A DNA stretch of 64,000 bases, from positions 1 to 64,000 of the forward strand of contig JAFUFL010000016.1 of NCBI GenBank assembly GCA_017469935.1. Reading direction: 5' to 3'. The notes beneath the pieces are model-generated. The model was not told the DNA's origin. It did not search any database and saw only the letters and a program-made list of their open reading frames with translations. Position numbers and translations under genes: made by a program. Positions 33,741 through 41,843 of the stretch are shown piece after piece; within the stretch, counting starts at the first letter, position 1, and each line of letters opens with the position of its first letter. This stretch comes from Lachnospiraceae bacterium (GTDB taxonomy: Bacteria > Bacillota > Clostridia > Lachnospirales > Lachnospiraceae).

Positions 33741-34872
33741 ATGAAATCTTGGAAAATCGCATTGGCCTTAGGGATGTCGGCACTGGTGCTGAGCGGCTGC
33801 GGAGGGAAGGGGAACTCTTCGTCTGAATCTGATTCTGCGCAGGTATGTCCCGCATACTATTTCGATTTTGAAAACGAGTCTTTTTACTATGTCGATAATG
33901 CCCTGGCTAAGAAGCCGAAATCATATCCGTTCCCGTCTGATTATTTATTTAGTAACGCGAAAGGGTGTATAACGGAAGATGGAAAATGGATCTATGTATA
34001 TGGCAACTGTTACAGGGCTCGGTAAATTGGACTGCGGAGAGTACGATCATAACAACTCAAAATTTGAAATTAACAGTAATGGCGAATTATTTATAGCACT
34101 TAGAAAGAAGGAAATATTAGGTTGGTCAGGACATTACAAGGATTACTATACAATCTATAGGACTGACGGCGGATCGGTCAAAGAAGTGGTTGAAAAGGCA
34201 ATACATCCACATTTCTCCAATGGGTTCTGCATGTATAATAAGCTTGACGATGAGGAGGAGAAATTATTCTGTATAACCGGCAACGAAAATGAGACGGAAC
34301 TGCAGGGATTCAACGGCGAACTCTATTTTATGCGTGAGACAGAAGACGGCAGCACTATTTTGTTCGAATTAGATGAGACAACTTATTATGCCAAAAGAGA
34401 CAACCTTACACTAACAGATGCTAAACAAACAGACGGTGACGTTTCATTATTCTATTTCGTCGGAAATGTCCCCTATTTTAAACAGAACGGAAATCTGTAC
34501 TGTATAAAAGACGGAGAGCTTTCTCTTGCAGTAGAAGGAATAGACAAATATAAAGACGTTAAAATTGCGGAAGATGGCTGTATCATTATCGGATGGATGG
34601 ACGGAGATAATCATGCTTTCTCTTTTTATAAAAACGGAGAACAAATTGGCGAGATTTCAGGACCGAGTATATACGAAGGATCGCATTATATAGCTGACAG
34701 CACCTTTGTCTATTGCGATAATAAAGAGGGTGGAAGTTTCTTGGATATTACGACTCATGTTGTTCACCTCAGTCCCAAAGGAGTTAAGATGGTGAATGAG
34801 TTTCCCGGCGGGTCGTTTTTCTGCTTCAAGAAACCGTTCACAGAAAATTTGGAGCATTATTACGTTTACTGA
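33741..34872 (+). pseudogene. Frameshifted lipoprotein gene
   Basis: ATG at 33741 (GGAGG 7 nt upstream) opens a lipoprotein signal (ALALGMSALVLSGC) and an acidic domain, but the frame stops at 34025. A second frame from about 34000 continues seamlessly (GLGKLDCGEYDHNNSKFEIN...) to 34872. Removing one base near 34006 (in GGCAACTGTTACAGG) joins them to about 377 residues. The second part looks like repeated beta-strands (NGELYFM, NGNLYCIKDGELSL), a DUF5050/propeller-like pattern. AT-richer than its neighbours. A sequencing error is the alternative. Confidence 0.7.
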
Positions 34873-34954
34873 TTCCTGATGAAGGTAAAGGGCTGCCGCT
34901 CACATCCGGCACTAGATGACAGGGAGGTCGTTCCCGTAAACGAAGATTGAAAAG

Positions 34955-34990
34955 CTGCAGATCGTATATTCAATACGGTCTGCAGTTTTT
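34955..34990 (+). terminator. Terminator after frameshifted lipoprotein gene
   Basis: CTGCAGATCGTAT/ATACGGTCTGCAG stem followed by seven Ts. On the minus strand it is followed by CTTTTC and may also end the tRNA array. Confidence 0.85.
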
Positions 34991-34995
34991 TTGAG

Positions 34996-35082
34996 CGCCG
35001 CTCCCGGGTCCCGACCCCGGATGCCGGACAAGCCGGCCCCTGCTTAGCAGGCAGGTGCATTTGCCAATTCTGCCAGAGCGGC
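34996..35082 (-). tRNA. tRNA-Ser (GCT)
   Basis: Acceptor GCCGCTC/GAGCGGC, anticodon stem CCTGC/GCAGG around loop CTGCTAA (anticodon GCT), long variable arm and a T arm with GTCGGGA loop region. 87 nt, standard class II. CCA is not encoded. Confidence 0.9.
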
Positions 35083-35088
35083 GGAAAG

Positions 35089-35160
35089 CGGAGATGGAGG
35101 GACTCGAACCCTCAAAACCCCGCTTTTGAGGCGGGTACGTATTCCATTCCGTCACTCCTG
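35089..35160 (-). tRNA. Short tRNA-like sequence, anticodon CAA (Leu-type), atypical
   Basis: Anticodon stem CCCGC/GCGGG with loop CTCAAAA reads CAA; T arm GAGGG-TTCGAGT-CCCTC is perfect; the D-arm ACGGAATGGAATACGT resembles that of the tRNA-Leu(CAG) at 49786. But the variable region is only about 5 nt, where leucine tRNAs need a long arm, and the acceptor stem shows only GGAG/CTCC pairing. Degenerate or functionally unusual. Confidence 0.45.
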
Positions 35161-35165
35161 TATAG

Positions 35166-35240
35166 TACCTCTGGCGGGATTCGAACCCGCAAAAGCCCGG
35201 ATCCTTAGCCCGGCGCATATTCCAGTTCTGCTACAGAGGC
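35166..35240 (-). tRNA. Short tRNA, anticodon AAG (Leu-type), class I size
   Basis: Acceptor GCCTCTG/CAGAGGT, anticodon stem CCGGG/TCCGG with loop CTAAGGA (anticodon AAG), T arm GCGGG-TTCGAAT-CCCGC. A good cloverleaf of about 75 nt with a 6-nt variable region. The genuine class II tRNA-Leu(AAG) is at 49676 and shares the loop. Confidence 0.65.
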
Positions 35241-35294
35241 ATATTCTGTTTTGGCTTCTCAGCCATAATGCGAGAATGCGGATATACCGCATAG

Positions 35295-35368
35295 TGCTTC
35301 CGAAGGGAGTTGAACCCTCACTGAGCCGGGTTTAAACCGGTTTCCTCTTCCAATTGGGATACGGGAGC
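35295..35368 (-). tRNA. Short tRNA, anticodon TAA (Leu-type), class I size
   Basis: Acceptor GCTCCCG/CGGAAGC with one mismatch, anticodon stem CCGG/CCGG with loop TTTAAAC (anticodon TAA), T arm GAGGG-TTCAACT-CCCTT. 74 nt with a short variable region. A leucine anticodon in a class I body is abnormal. Confidence 0.6.
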
Positions 35369-35375
35369 AAAACAG

Positions 35376-35459
35376 TGGGCAGGGAAGGACTCGAACCTTC
35401 GGTGTTTCTGATGTAACGGATTTACAGTCCGCCGCCCTCGCCGCTAGGCATACCTGCCC
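35376..35459 (-). tRNA. tRNA-Tyr (GTA)
   Basis: Acceptor GGGCAGG/CCTGCCC, anticodon loop CTGTAAA (GTA) on stem GCGGA/TCCGT-like, long variable arm, T arm with TTCGAGT. 84 nt, typical bacterial class II tRNA-Tyr. First gene of the array. Confidence 0.92.
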
Positions 35460-35462
35460 ATA

Positions 35463-35499
35463 AAAATGACCGCCTGCGCGGAGTGCTCCGTACAGGCGG
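35463..35499 (-). terminator. Terminator/attenuator between small ORF and tRNA array
   Basis: CCGCCTG/CAGGCGG enclosing CGGAG/CTCCG (35470-35499), followed on the minus strand by TCATTTTTA. It lies between the 39-residue ORF and tRNA-Tyr, so it could attenuate the array. Confidence 0.65.
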
Positions 35500-35529
35500 C
35501 CTGACAATCGATGAATCATCATGAAAAGT

Positions 35530-35649
35530 CTATTTACGCCATCGTTTGATCGGAGTATTCTCACACGCCAAAAGGACCTTACTGCCGGAGAGCAGAAGGG
35601 ACAGATAGAGAACGTATGAGCTTGATAAAACAGTGTTGCGTGTCGTCAT
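35530..35649 (-). CDS. 39-residue small hydrophobic protein upstream of tRNA array
   Basis: ATG at 35649 after AAAGGAAAAGGATC encodes 39 residues: a polar start (MTTRNT), a hydrophobic segment (VLSSSYVLYLSLLLSGSKVL) and a basic tail (IKRWRK). The next element downstream is a terminator hairpin and then five tRNA genes. It may be a leader peptide for the array or a small membrane protein. I find no family for it. Confidence 0.5.
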   Translation of the reverse strand: MTTRNTVLSSSYVLYLSLLLSGSKVLLACENTPIKRWRK

Positions 35650-35725
35650 AGTCTTGATCCTTTTCCTTTCGCAGATTTCTGAGTGTGATACAGGGATTTT
35701 TCCCTTGCCATACTAACAATATACG

Positions 35726-35754
35726 GCGGATTGTATGAGTTGTCATTCTATCTG
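35726..35754 (-). promoter_or_regulatory. Promoter of small ORF/tRNA array
   Basis: On the minus strand ATGACA and TATATT are separated by 17 bp, about 80 nt before the 39-residue ORF. The first transcribed region contains a GGGAAAAATCCC hairpin. Confidence 0.5.
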
Positions 35755-35759
35755 TAGTA

Positions 35760-36128
35760 TAAACCAGGATGGTCGTATTTCAGGCCAGCTTGGTTGCGGA
35801 CGTGTTTTTGTTGGTGAATGTGATGTAATGCCCCCGGAAACACTGCACTCTCTGATCTCGAAAGAAGACGTGACATCACCGCCTTCCATTCTTTCTCGCT
35901 GCGCCATGCGACAAAATATGCCGATACCCCAGAGGTCGGTTTCGAAACGAAACCACCCGATCACGCTTCGAAACGAAACCGCCTGCTTACGCTTCGCAAC
36001 CGGACGCCTTGCTTTCCTCTTTTTGTGCTGATAGGATAATCGTACAGAGTCGACGCTGTGCAGCAACAAGCAACAAAAAAGCAGAAGAGATCGTTCACAA
36101 GATACAACTAAGGAGGCGCCAATAGAAA
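35760..36128. other. Intergenic region without supported gene
   Basis: About 370 bp. The only notable feature is a direct repeat of TTCGAAACGAAACC at about 35940 and 35967. Open frames here lack ribosome sites and recognisable sequence. Confidence 0.4.
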
Positions 36129-36596
36129 ATGGATAAGATCGATCGTACGATACTGGAACTTATCAAGGACAATGGGCGCATGAGTTATTCCGAGATTGGG
36201 AAAGCCGCGGGACTCTCCCGCGTGGCGGTAAAGAAGCGCATGGATGCGATGGAGAAGGCCGGCGTGATCCGGGGCTATCGGGCAGTGATCGATGAGGAGA
36301 AGGCCCGGGAAGGGATCCGCTACACGATCGACATTGAAGCAATCCCCGAGGAGTACGCGGAAGTGGTCAGGGTTCTGCGCGCGGACCGCAAGCTGGAAGC
36401 AATCTACAGCACGACCGGCGAGTGCAGGATCCACTGCCTCGGCCGAAGCGCCAACCCTTCGACGATGGAGGCACATGTGAATTATCTCTTCAACCACACG
36501 AAAGGGATCCGGAAGATCAGTTGGCATATTCTGCTTTCGGATCTCAAGAGGACGGAAGGAGAGAGCGTCGATGATGGAGAGAAAAAGAGAGTGTAG
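36129..36596 (+). CDS. Lrp/AsnC-family transcriptional regulator
   Basis: 155 residues. HTH (DKIDRTILELIKDNGRMSYSEIGKAAGLSRVAV pattern, residues 2-45) followed by an AsnC-type ligand-binding RAM domain (YTIDIEAIPEEYAEVVRVL, ending VNYLFNHTKGIRKIS). It should sense an amino acid or related metabolite. AAGGAGGCGCC lies upstream. The gene overlaps the alpha-CTD-like gene by 26 bp, so the two proteins are made together. Confidence 0.9.
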   Translation: MDKIDRTILELIKDNGRMSYSEIGKAAGLSRVAVKKRMDAMEKAGVIRGYRAVIDEEKAREGIRYTIDIEAIPEEYAEVVRVLRADRKLEAIYSTTGECRIHCLGRSANPSTMEAHVNYLFNHTKGIRKISWHILLSDLKRTEGESVDDGEKKRV

Positions 36597-36927
36597 AGAG
36601 CTTCACGAAATTTGCAGCCGCCTGGGAAACCTGGGAAGGCGCCTGCGATTCCCGGTCTATCTGGGGAAGGAACTATTGGAAACGCCCATCGAGGAGCTGG
36701 AACTGTCGGTCAGGTCCTTCAACTGCCTGCGGAGGGCCGGAATAGCCACATTGGGAGATCTGGTGCAAAATATCGACACTCGCGAGGATCTTCTGAAGAT
36801 TCGCAATCTCGGAAGAAGGAGCGCGGACGAGATCATGGATGCGATCATGGAGTATCAGTACACTATTTTGCCGGATGGAGCAAAGAAAAAATATCTGGAC
36901 AGAATAATGGAGCTGAACCGGCCATAG
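36571..36927 (+). CDS. Free-standing RNA polymerase alpha C-terminal-domain-like protein
   Basis: 118 residues. Residues 35-100 match the alpha-CTD helix-hairpin fold: PIEELELSVRSFNCLRRAGI, TLGDLVQ and LLKIRNLGRRSADEI, including the NLG residue set used for DNA and UP-element contact. The N-terminal domain needed for polymerase assembly is absent. The start at 36571 follows AAGGAG. As the product is coupled to an Lrp regulator, it may act as an accessory factor, an adaptor to UP elements or a decoy. That role is inference; the domain identity is firm. Confidence 0.82.
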   Translation: MMERKRECRELHEICSRLGNLGRRLRFPVYLGKELLETPIEELELSVRSFNCLRRAGIATLGDLVQNIDTREDLLKIRNLGRRSADEIMDAIMEYQYTILPDGAKKKYLDRIMELNRP

Positions 36928-36950
36928 CAGGGACCTTAAGATATAAGAAA

Positions 36951-37000
36951 GAGTGATGACATTATATCCTGAAGAAGGAATTATGTCATCACTCTTTTTT
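36951..37000 (+). terminator. Terminator of lrp/alpha-CTD operon
   Basis: 12-bp perfect stem GAGTGATGACAT/ATGTCATCACTC followed by six Ts. Confidence 0.92.
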
Positions 37001-37151
37001 CTTTCACCGAAGATAGGTTGATGATAAAAGCAGATGAAAGCTCCTTATTGCCATCATGGCGATAGGGGCTTTATATTTTGATTCTGATTCTACTTCTAAA
37101 AACTGCTAATCGGAATTATGTCGACAAAACGATTAAATTCAGAAAAAGCTC

Positions 37152-37685
37152 GTGGTATTATATAATCGAAAATTAGTCGACAAGTTGATTAGATTCCGGA
37201 GAGCTGAGATGATCTACAAACGAGAAAAATATCTAAACAAACTGATTAAGTACTTTGAGTACCCATCAAAATACTACTGTACCGATGTGGGCCTCAGAAA
37301 TGTTAGATTAGGTCTCAGGCAACAGGAGGAGACCCATATCATGGAAAACATCATCTATAACGAATTGATATCAAGAGGATATGCTGTTGATATAGGAAAT
37401 GTTGCGATCGTAGAGCGCAACAAAGAAGGCAAACGCACGCAGAAGAATCTTGAAGTAGATTTTATCGCTCGTAAAGGAAGCAAAAAGTATTATATACAAT
37501 CAGCACTGAGTATGGATGATAAGGAAAAGGAGAAAGCAGAAATCAGAGCGCTTCTTGCAATAGATGATTCGTTCAAAAAAATAGTTGTTTCGAAATCATA
37601 TGGAAAAAGCTGGACAGATGAAAATGGGATACTTAGATTAGGTATTTATGATTTTCTTTTGGATGAATCCAGCTTGGACAGATAA
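37152..37685 (+). pseudogene. C-terminal fragment of DUF4143-type ATPase
   Basis: About 177 residues matching the C-terminal DUF4143 half of AAA_14 ATPases: YFEYPSKYYCTDVGLRN, IMENIIYNELISRGYAVDIG and LEVDFIARKGSKKYYIQSA. The N-terminal Walker motifs are missing upstream, and the GTG start has no good ribosome site. AT-rich relative to its surroundings. A decayed remnant, probably acquired. Confidence 0.7.
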
Positions 37686-37871
37686 ACTTATTATTGTTGC
37701 GCACAGGGAACGACGTCGAGGTTGTTTTTGCATGGAGCCATAGAGCCGACGTTTTTCCACTAGCTATCCACATTCAAAAAGGAATGATTTGTGATATCCG
37801 CCGACAGGTCGGCGATTTGGTTCGAGACTATCTCAAAAAGTATGGGTTCCAAAGAAGAAGATATGTGGGGC

Positions 37872-39158
37872 TCAAAACGTTATAAAGACCCTTTGTATTT
37901 TTTCAGCAGTTGCTTCCCTGATCTCAGCAATCTCGGCATAATTCATCCACTTTTCCAGACAGGCCTGAATTTCTGAGATGATCTGTTCTGCTTCCGCTTT
38001 TTTTATCCCCATGTTTCCTGCAGCAGCAAGGAGATCCTGTCTGAGAATATCTGTACGCTTTCCGTTTACAGTCATCTGGTGTGTTCCGGTCCACATACCG
38101 TCCGGATTATAGGCATAAGTCATATCATAAGCCGGAGAAAGATACCATTTTCCACGCCGGTCCATAAGAAACGAAACATCTTTGACATGATCATCCTGAT
38201 TTCGGGCAAGGACATTAAACACCATCCGGCGAAAGAACTGACAGATCTCTGTGCCTGAGAGGCGGAGTTGCCGCATTACCTGAGCTGCCTGCTCATAGCT
38301 GTATACGCCGGGCTGGTTGAAATCAAAGTGTGCCATGCCGCCCAATGACTGCATATGGAATTTTGCACCTGTTACTGGATCGCGGTCAAAGCGACGAGTC
38401 ATGAAATGATAACGGCCGCTTTCTTCGTACAACCGACATTCGTTCATCAGAATCCCCGCTTCTTTCGCCATCAGATAGTAAGCATATTCAATCCTCGTGT
38501 ACTGAGGGCTGTCCTCTCCTTCCTTGTCGCCGTTTTTACTGACGCCATCAAATTTGATCAGCCAGTATTCATACCCTTTTCCGGCATCAATCTGGCCGGA
38601 ACGGATGTCTCCGGTCTTTGGGTTCCAGGCAATAACTGCTTTTGCTCTTGCGCCGCCAGCTGACGTCCCCACCCGGATGATTTCCTGCATGGCATTTTTG
38701 CCGATGACAATATGCATATCCTCACGGGAACGAAGAATATCGGAAGCCAGCTGTACGAGGGCATCAATTTGAATTGAGTTCGATTCAGCAGAGCTCGGCC
38801 CTCTGGCTGGCACGTATTCAAGAGCTCCCATTCCGCGGCTGCCGGTGTAGCAAAGCCGTTCAACCGGGTCAAAAGACGAGGGGCTCCGCCCCTGGCTTCG
38901 CAGCCAGGCATCGATAACCGCATTTCCGAATTTATCCGGCAGGCTGTCGGCAAGGAGTCCCGGAAGACCATGAAAACTTTGTCTGGCAAGTTCAGGGAAT
39001 GTGTAAACACGCCTTGAGAGCGGCATGACAATAGGCGCCACTTCAATCCCGGAAGTCAGAAAGGTGGGTTCATATTCAAAAGAACCCAGACCGGTTTCGC
39101 TGTCAAAAACAACTGTTCCGATTTTCGTTCCCCATAAATAAACTTCTGCCGCGGTCAC
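37872..39158 (-). CDS. hipA: HipA-family toxin kinase
   Basis: 428-residue HipA-type Ser/Thr kinase. N-terminal barrel domain (VYLWGTKIGTVVFD, FHGLPGLLADSLPDKFGN), then the kinase core with FNVLARNQDDHVKDVSF catalytic loop and LSPAYDM metal-binding motif. HipA toxins usually phosphorylate glutamyl- or other aminoacyl-tRNA synthetases and induce dormancy. The start overlaps the stop of hipB by 4 bp (ATGA). It looks intact. Location beside gene fragments fits a mobile toxin-antitoxin unit. Confidence 0.92.
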   Translation of the reverse strand: MTAAEVYLWGTKIGTVVFDSETGLGSFEYEPTFLTSGIEVAPIVMPLSRRVYTFPELARQSFHGLPGLLADSLPDKFGNAVIDAWLRSQGRSPSSFDPVERLCYTGSRGMGALEYVPARGPSSAESNSIQIDALVQLASDILRSREDMHIVIGKNAMQEIIRVGTSAGGARAKAVIAWNPKTGDIRSGQIDAGKGYEYWLIKFDGVSKNGDKEGEDSPQYTRIEYAYYLMAKEAGILMNECRLYEESGRYHFMTRRFDRDPVTGAKFHMQSLGGMAHFDFNQPGVYSYEQAAQVMRQLRLSGTEICQFFRRMVFNVLARNQDDHVKDVSFLMDRRGKWYLSPAYDMTYAYNPDGMWTGTHQMTVNGKRTDILRQDLLAAAGNMGIKKAEAEQIISEIQACLEKWMNYAEIAEIREATAEKIQRVFITF

Positions 39159-39505
39159 TCTTCATCCCCCCATTTCCAGCCGGACTGTGTCTGCACGGTA
39201 GTTGCTGCTTTGCTTCTGACCCGTTCGCGCTGCTTTCCAAGTGCTGCAATTTCACTTGGACGTGGACCCTGTTCCGGGATCATGATATCAAGATTCTGAA
39301 GCTGGCCCAATGCACGGAGTACATCAATCACAGTGGAGAAAGAGACATCGTTTCCGTTTTCCAGGTTGCTGATCGTTCGCTGAGAGAGATTTGTCAAACG
39401 GGCCATTTCTTTTTGTGTGACATCCATGGCGATACGAGCGGCTTTAATTCGACTTCCGAGTTCTGAAAGAACTTCATTGGTCGAGGAATAATACATAATC
39501 TTCAC
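39155..39505 (-). CDS. hipB: HipB-like antitoxin
   Basis: 116 residues. XRE-type HTH (GSRIKAARIAMDVTQKEMARLT...LSQRTISNLENG) and a C-terminal tail rich in basic residues. GTG start at 39505 with GGAGGTGA seven nucleotides upstream. It neutralises HipA and represses its own promoter, which carries a palindrome overlapping the -35 element. Confidence 0.9.
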   Translation of the reverse strand: MKIMYYSSTNEVLSELGSRIKAARIAMDVTQKEMARLTNLSQRTISNLENGNDVSFSTVIDVLRALGQLQNLDIMIPEQGPRPSEIAALGKQRERVRSKAATTVQTQSGWKWGDEE

Positions 39506-39523
39506 AAAATCACCTCCGGTAAA

Positions 39524-39560
39524 ACTATACCTGAAATAATTGTAAAATGCAATATATTGC
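39524..39560 (-). promoter_or_regulatory. hipBA promoter with overlapping operator
   Basis: On the minus strand TTGCAT (39552-39547) and TATAGT (39529-39524) are 17 bp apart. The perfect 12-bp palindrome GCAATATATTGC (39549-39560) overlaps the -35 and is a good HipB site candidate. Confidence 0.7.
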
Positions 39561-39569
39561 GTGATAAGT

Positions 39570-40020
39570 GGAATTTAATTATATAAAGAGTAATATCATG
39601 CTTTTAAATTCGTCGCTAGATTTAACGTGGGAAAGTGAGCGAGGAGATGGCCATCGGGGGAAGACCCAATTACAGAACTGTTGTGCTTTTAATATCTCTG
39701 TAAAGGGGCCTACCCTAATGACGAGGAGATACCGGGAAAATGAGAAGGACAGCGACTCCACTTCTGGAAGATGATGTCCTTCGCGCAATGTCGACCTTGA
39801 TTTGAACTCTGCGGGCTGTTGACGCCAATGTTGGACTATACAGGTCTTTTGGGGGCCGCCTCTTCAGTATTAATGCCTATGATCCAACATTAGAATTATA
39901 TGCATTGATTTCAGTGCTATTTCCTGCCATACTATATTGAACATGGGGCACTCAGAGAAAAGTGCCGCTATGATCCAACAGACAAGATCAGATCCCCAAA
40001 ACGGGAAGCACTCGCAAACG
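39570..40020. other. Intergenic region without supported gene
   Basis: About 450 bp between the divergent hipBA and lipoprotein genes. Short open frames are present but lack ribosome sites and homology. Possibly decayed DNA. Confidence 0.4.
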
Positions 40021-40028
40021 AAAGAAAT

Positions 40029-40052
40029 GATGCACACGCGTGCGGAAAGGAA
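40029..40052. repeat. Partial copy of GC-rich dispersed repeat
   Basis: GATGCACACGCGTGCGGAAA matches the start of the repeat at 28470 almost exactly. Confidence 0.5.
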
Positions 40053-40062
40053 AGGCAGGCTT

Positions 40063-41793
40063 ATGAGGAGCTCAAAGAGAAGCACGTTAATCGGTATGTG
40101 TATCAATGTGGTGTTCTGTGCCGCACTGTTGGCAGGATGCGGAGGGGGCGGCAGCTCTTCAGCCGGTCCTGCGGACAGCAATGCAGCGAAGCAGACTGTA
40201 CATGAAGAGACAGTGATTCATGCAGATCCGCCGGTGAACCCGATGTTCGAGGCACATTATAGACTGACAGGTGAAACCCATGAGGAATGGATGAGCCAGG
40301 TCACAAATCCCGCTTTTACACAGAGAACAGAAGTATATGACAGAATAGAGAATGTAATAGAGGAGCCGGTCATGCTCTCGGTGCTGCCGGTCTCCTGGGA
40401 CGGCGGCCGTATTCTTGACCTCGAGAGGATCCACGAGGGCAATGGAGAACATACCCATTATCCGTATGGACTTAATTTTTCCGTCGATTTTCAGGACGCG
40501 GACGGAAATAAGATGTTTCATTCAGATGACAGATATAAAGAGAAGGCAGAAGCGCTCCGGAAAACACACCCGGAATATCAGGGTCTGTTCTGGTGTGAGC
40601 TCAGATACTCGGCGCAGGATAACGACGATTACTATTATAAGCGTTACTTGTATGACGTAGAAGGAGATGAGCTGGTCCTCACGCCGGTGGAATATAATTT
40701 CCTGGATGCGGAAACCGGAAATATTCTCTTTATTGAAGGCGCCCCGCAGGAGCGGTTCCAATACGAATTCAGGGACGGCAAGATGGTGCTGCGGCAAGGG
40801 GACTGTGAAGCGCCACTTATCAATTCAATGGAAGCTTATCAGATCGATAAAAATAAAAAGCCGGATGATTGGCTGAGAGTTTTTGAAGGTATCAGCCGTG
40901 TGGGCTATGATATGGTCGATGATATTTACTATATCCACTTCACCAAAGCTGATCCGAAAGATCACGACAAAATCACTTATTTGGAACTGCAATTCAGCGA
41001 CGGAACCAGCGTGACGGCCAATGACGCCTGGGAAGATAATAATCTCGTGCCGGGCAGCCGTGTGCAGGCGGAGTCATATGGGAACTATGTCCGGATTACC
41101 TGGGATAAAAAGGACCGGCAGAAGGAAGGCGAAGAGACGCCGGGCGAGCTGGAATTTCAATATATCGACCTGGGTTCCGGCAATGTATCCGGGCGTGACG
41201 GTCTGATCCTTGTACGGGACGGTAAGGTCTATCAGTACAATTCCAACTATGACTTATATTTTCAGCGAGGAGTGGCAAACAATTATACAGAAGGATCCCA
41301 GGAGCTCACGGAGACTTCAGCGGAGAAGCTGCTGGAAAAACAAAAAAAAGTGATTGAGAGACTGCTGGATGCGTTTAAGCGTTCGGGAATTGAGGTCCAG
41401 GTCGATGAGGAGTTCGGCACTGTCCGGTTTGACGCCAATATTCTCTTTGAAAAGGCCTCGGCAGAACTGTCTGAAGAGGGAACGGAAATTCTTGATTCCT
41501 TCGCGGAAGTATACGCAGCTGTTATGGAAGAAGCGGTGAAAGATGATCTGATCACGACCGTCATGATCGACGGATATGCGGACCCGGACGGAGACTATGA
41601 CTACAACCTGGATCTGTCACAGCGCCGCGCGGAAGCCGTGAGATCTTACTGTGTTGAAAAGGCGCCTTCACTGGAAGCCATTTCAAAGGCAGAGGGTCAC
41701 TCTTTTGACAACCTGATCCTGCTTGAAGACGGAAGCATTGATAAAGACGCATCGAGACGTGTCGAATTCAGATTTATCCTGAAAGCGGACTGA
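40063..41793 (+). CDS. Lipoprotein with C-terminal OmpA/MotB-like domain
   Basis: 576 residues. Signal peptide with lipobox LLAGC places the lipidated Cys near residue 26. The middle is an unrecognised acidic region. The C-terminal 130 residues match the OmpA/MotB peptidoglycan-binding fold: VRFDANILFEKASAELSEEG, MIDGYADPDG and NLDLSQRRAEAVRSYC, ending SRRVEFRF. The DAP-binding Asp and Arg positions are present. OmpA domains on lipoproteins of Gram-positive-type cells are less common; it presumably anchors a membrane lipoprotein to the wall. ATG at 40063 follows AAGGCAGG; a 42-codon upstream extension is rejected. Confidence 0.8.
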   Translation: MRSSKRSTLIGMCINVVFCAALLAGCGGGGSSSAGPADSNAAKQTVHEETVIHADPPVNPMFEAHYRLTGETHEEWMSQVTNPAFTQRTEVYDRIENVIEEPVMLSVLPVSWDGGRILDLERIHEGNGEHTHYPYGLNFSVDFQDADGNKMFHSDDRYKEKAEALRKTHPEYQGLFWCELRYSAQDNDDYYYKRYLYDVEGDELVLTPVEYNFLDAETGNILFIEGAPQERFQYEFRDGKMVLRQGDCEAPLINSMEAYQIDKNKKPDDWLRVFEGISRVGYDMVDDIYYIHFTKADPKDHDKITYLELQFSDGTSVTANDAWEDNNLVPGSRVQAESYGNYVRITWDKKDRQKEGEETPGELEFQYIDLGSGNVSGRDGLILVRDGKVYQYNSNYDLYFQRGVANNYTEGSQELTETSAEKLLEKQKKVIERLLDAFKRSGIEVQVDEEFGTVRFDANILFEKASAELSEEGTEILDSFAEVYAAVMEEAVKDDLITTVMIDGYADPDGDYDYNLDLSQRRAEAVRSYCVEKAPSLEAISKAEGHSFDNLILLEDGSIDKDASRRVEFRFILKAD

Positions 41794-41843
41794 CAATCTC
41801 ACAAATCGCTAACAAAAAACGCATAAGAAAACGTATAGAAAAA

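Noticed and set aside
33979-34872. A separate 297-residue gene starting at 33979
   Set aside because: No signal sequence or ribosome site; its beginning continues the preceding lipoprotein frame, so a frameshift explains it better.
35295-35368. Possible ochre-suppressor tRNA (anticodon TTA)
   Set aside because: That reading needs a loop GTTTAAA, whose flanks do not pair; the CCGG/CCGG stem fixes the loop as TTTAAAC and the anticodon as TAA.
35735-36031. A 98-codon plus-strand open frame upstream of the Lrp gene
   Set aside because: No ribosome site, Cys/Arg/Ser-rich unnatural sequence and overlap with the promoter region of the tRNA array.
37694-37885. A 63-codon ORF between the DUF4143 fragment and hipA
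   Set aside because: TTG start, no ribosome site, no recognisable features and overlap with the end of hipA.
39568-39774. A 68-codon ORF upstream of the OmpA-like lipoprotein gene
   Set aside because: No ribosome site and no coherent protein features; likely non-coding.
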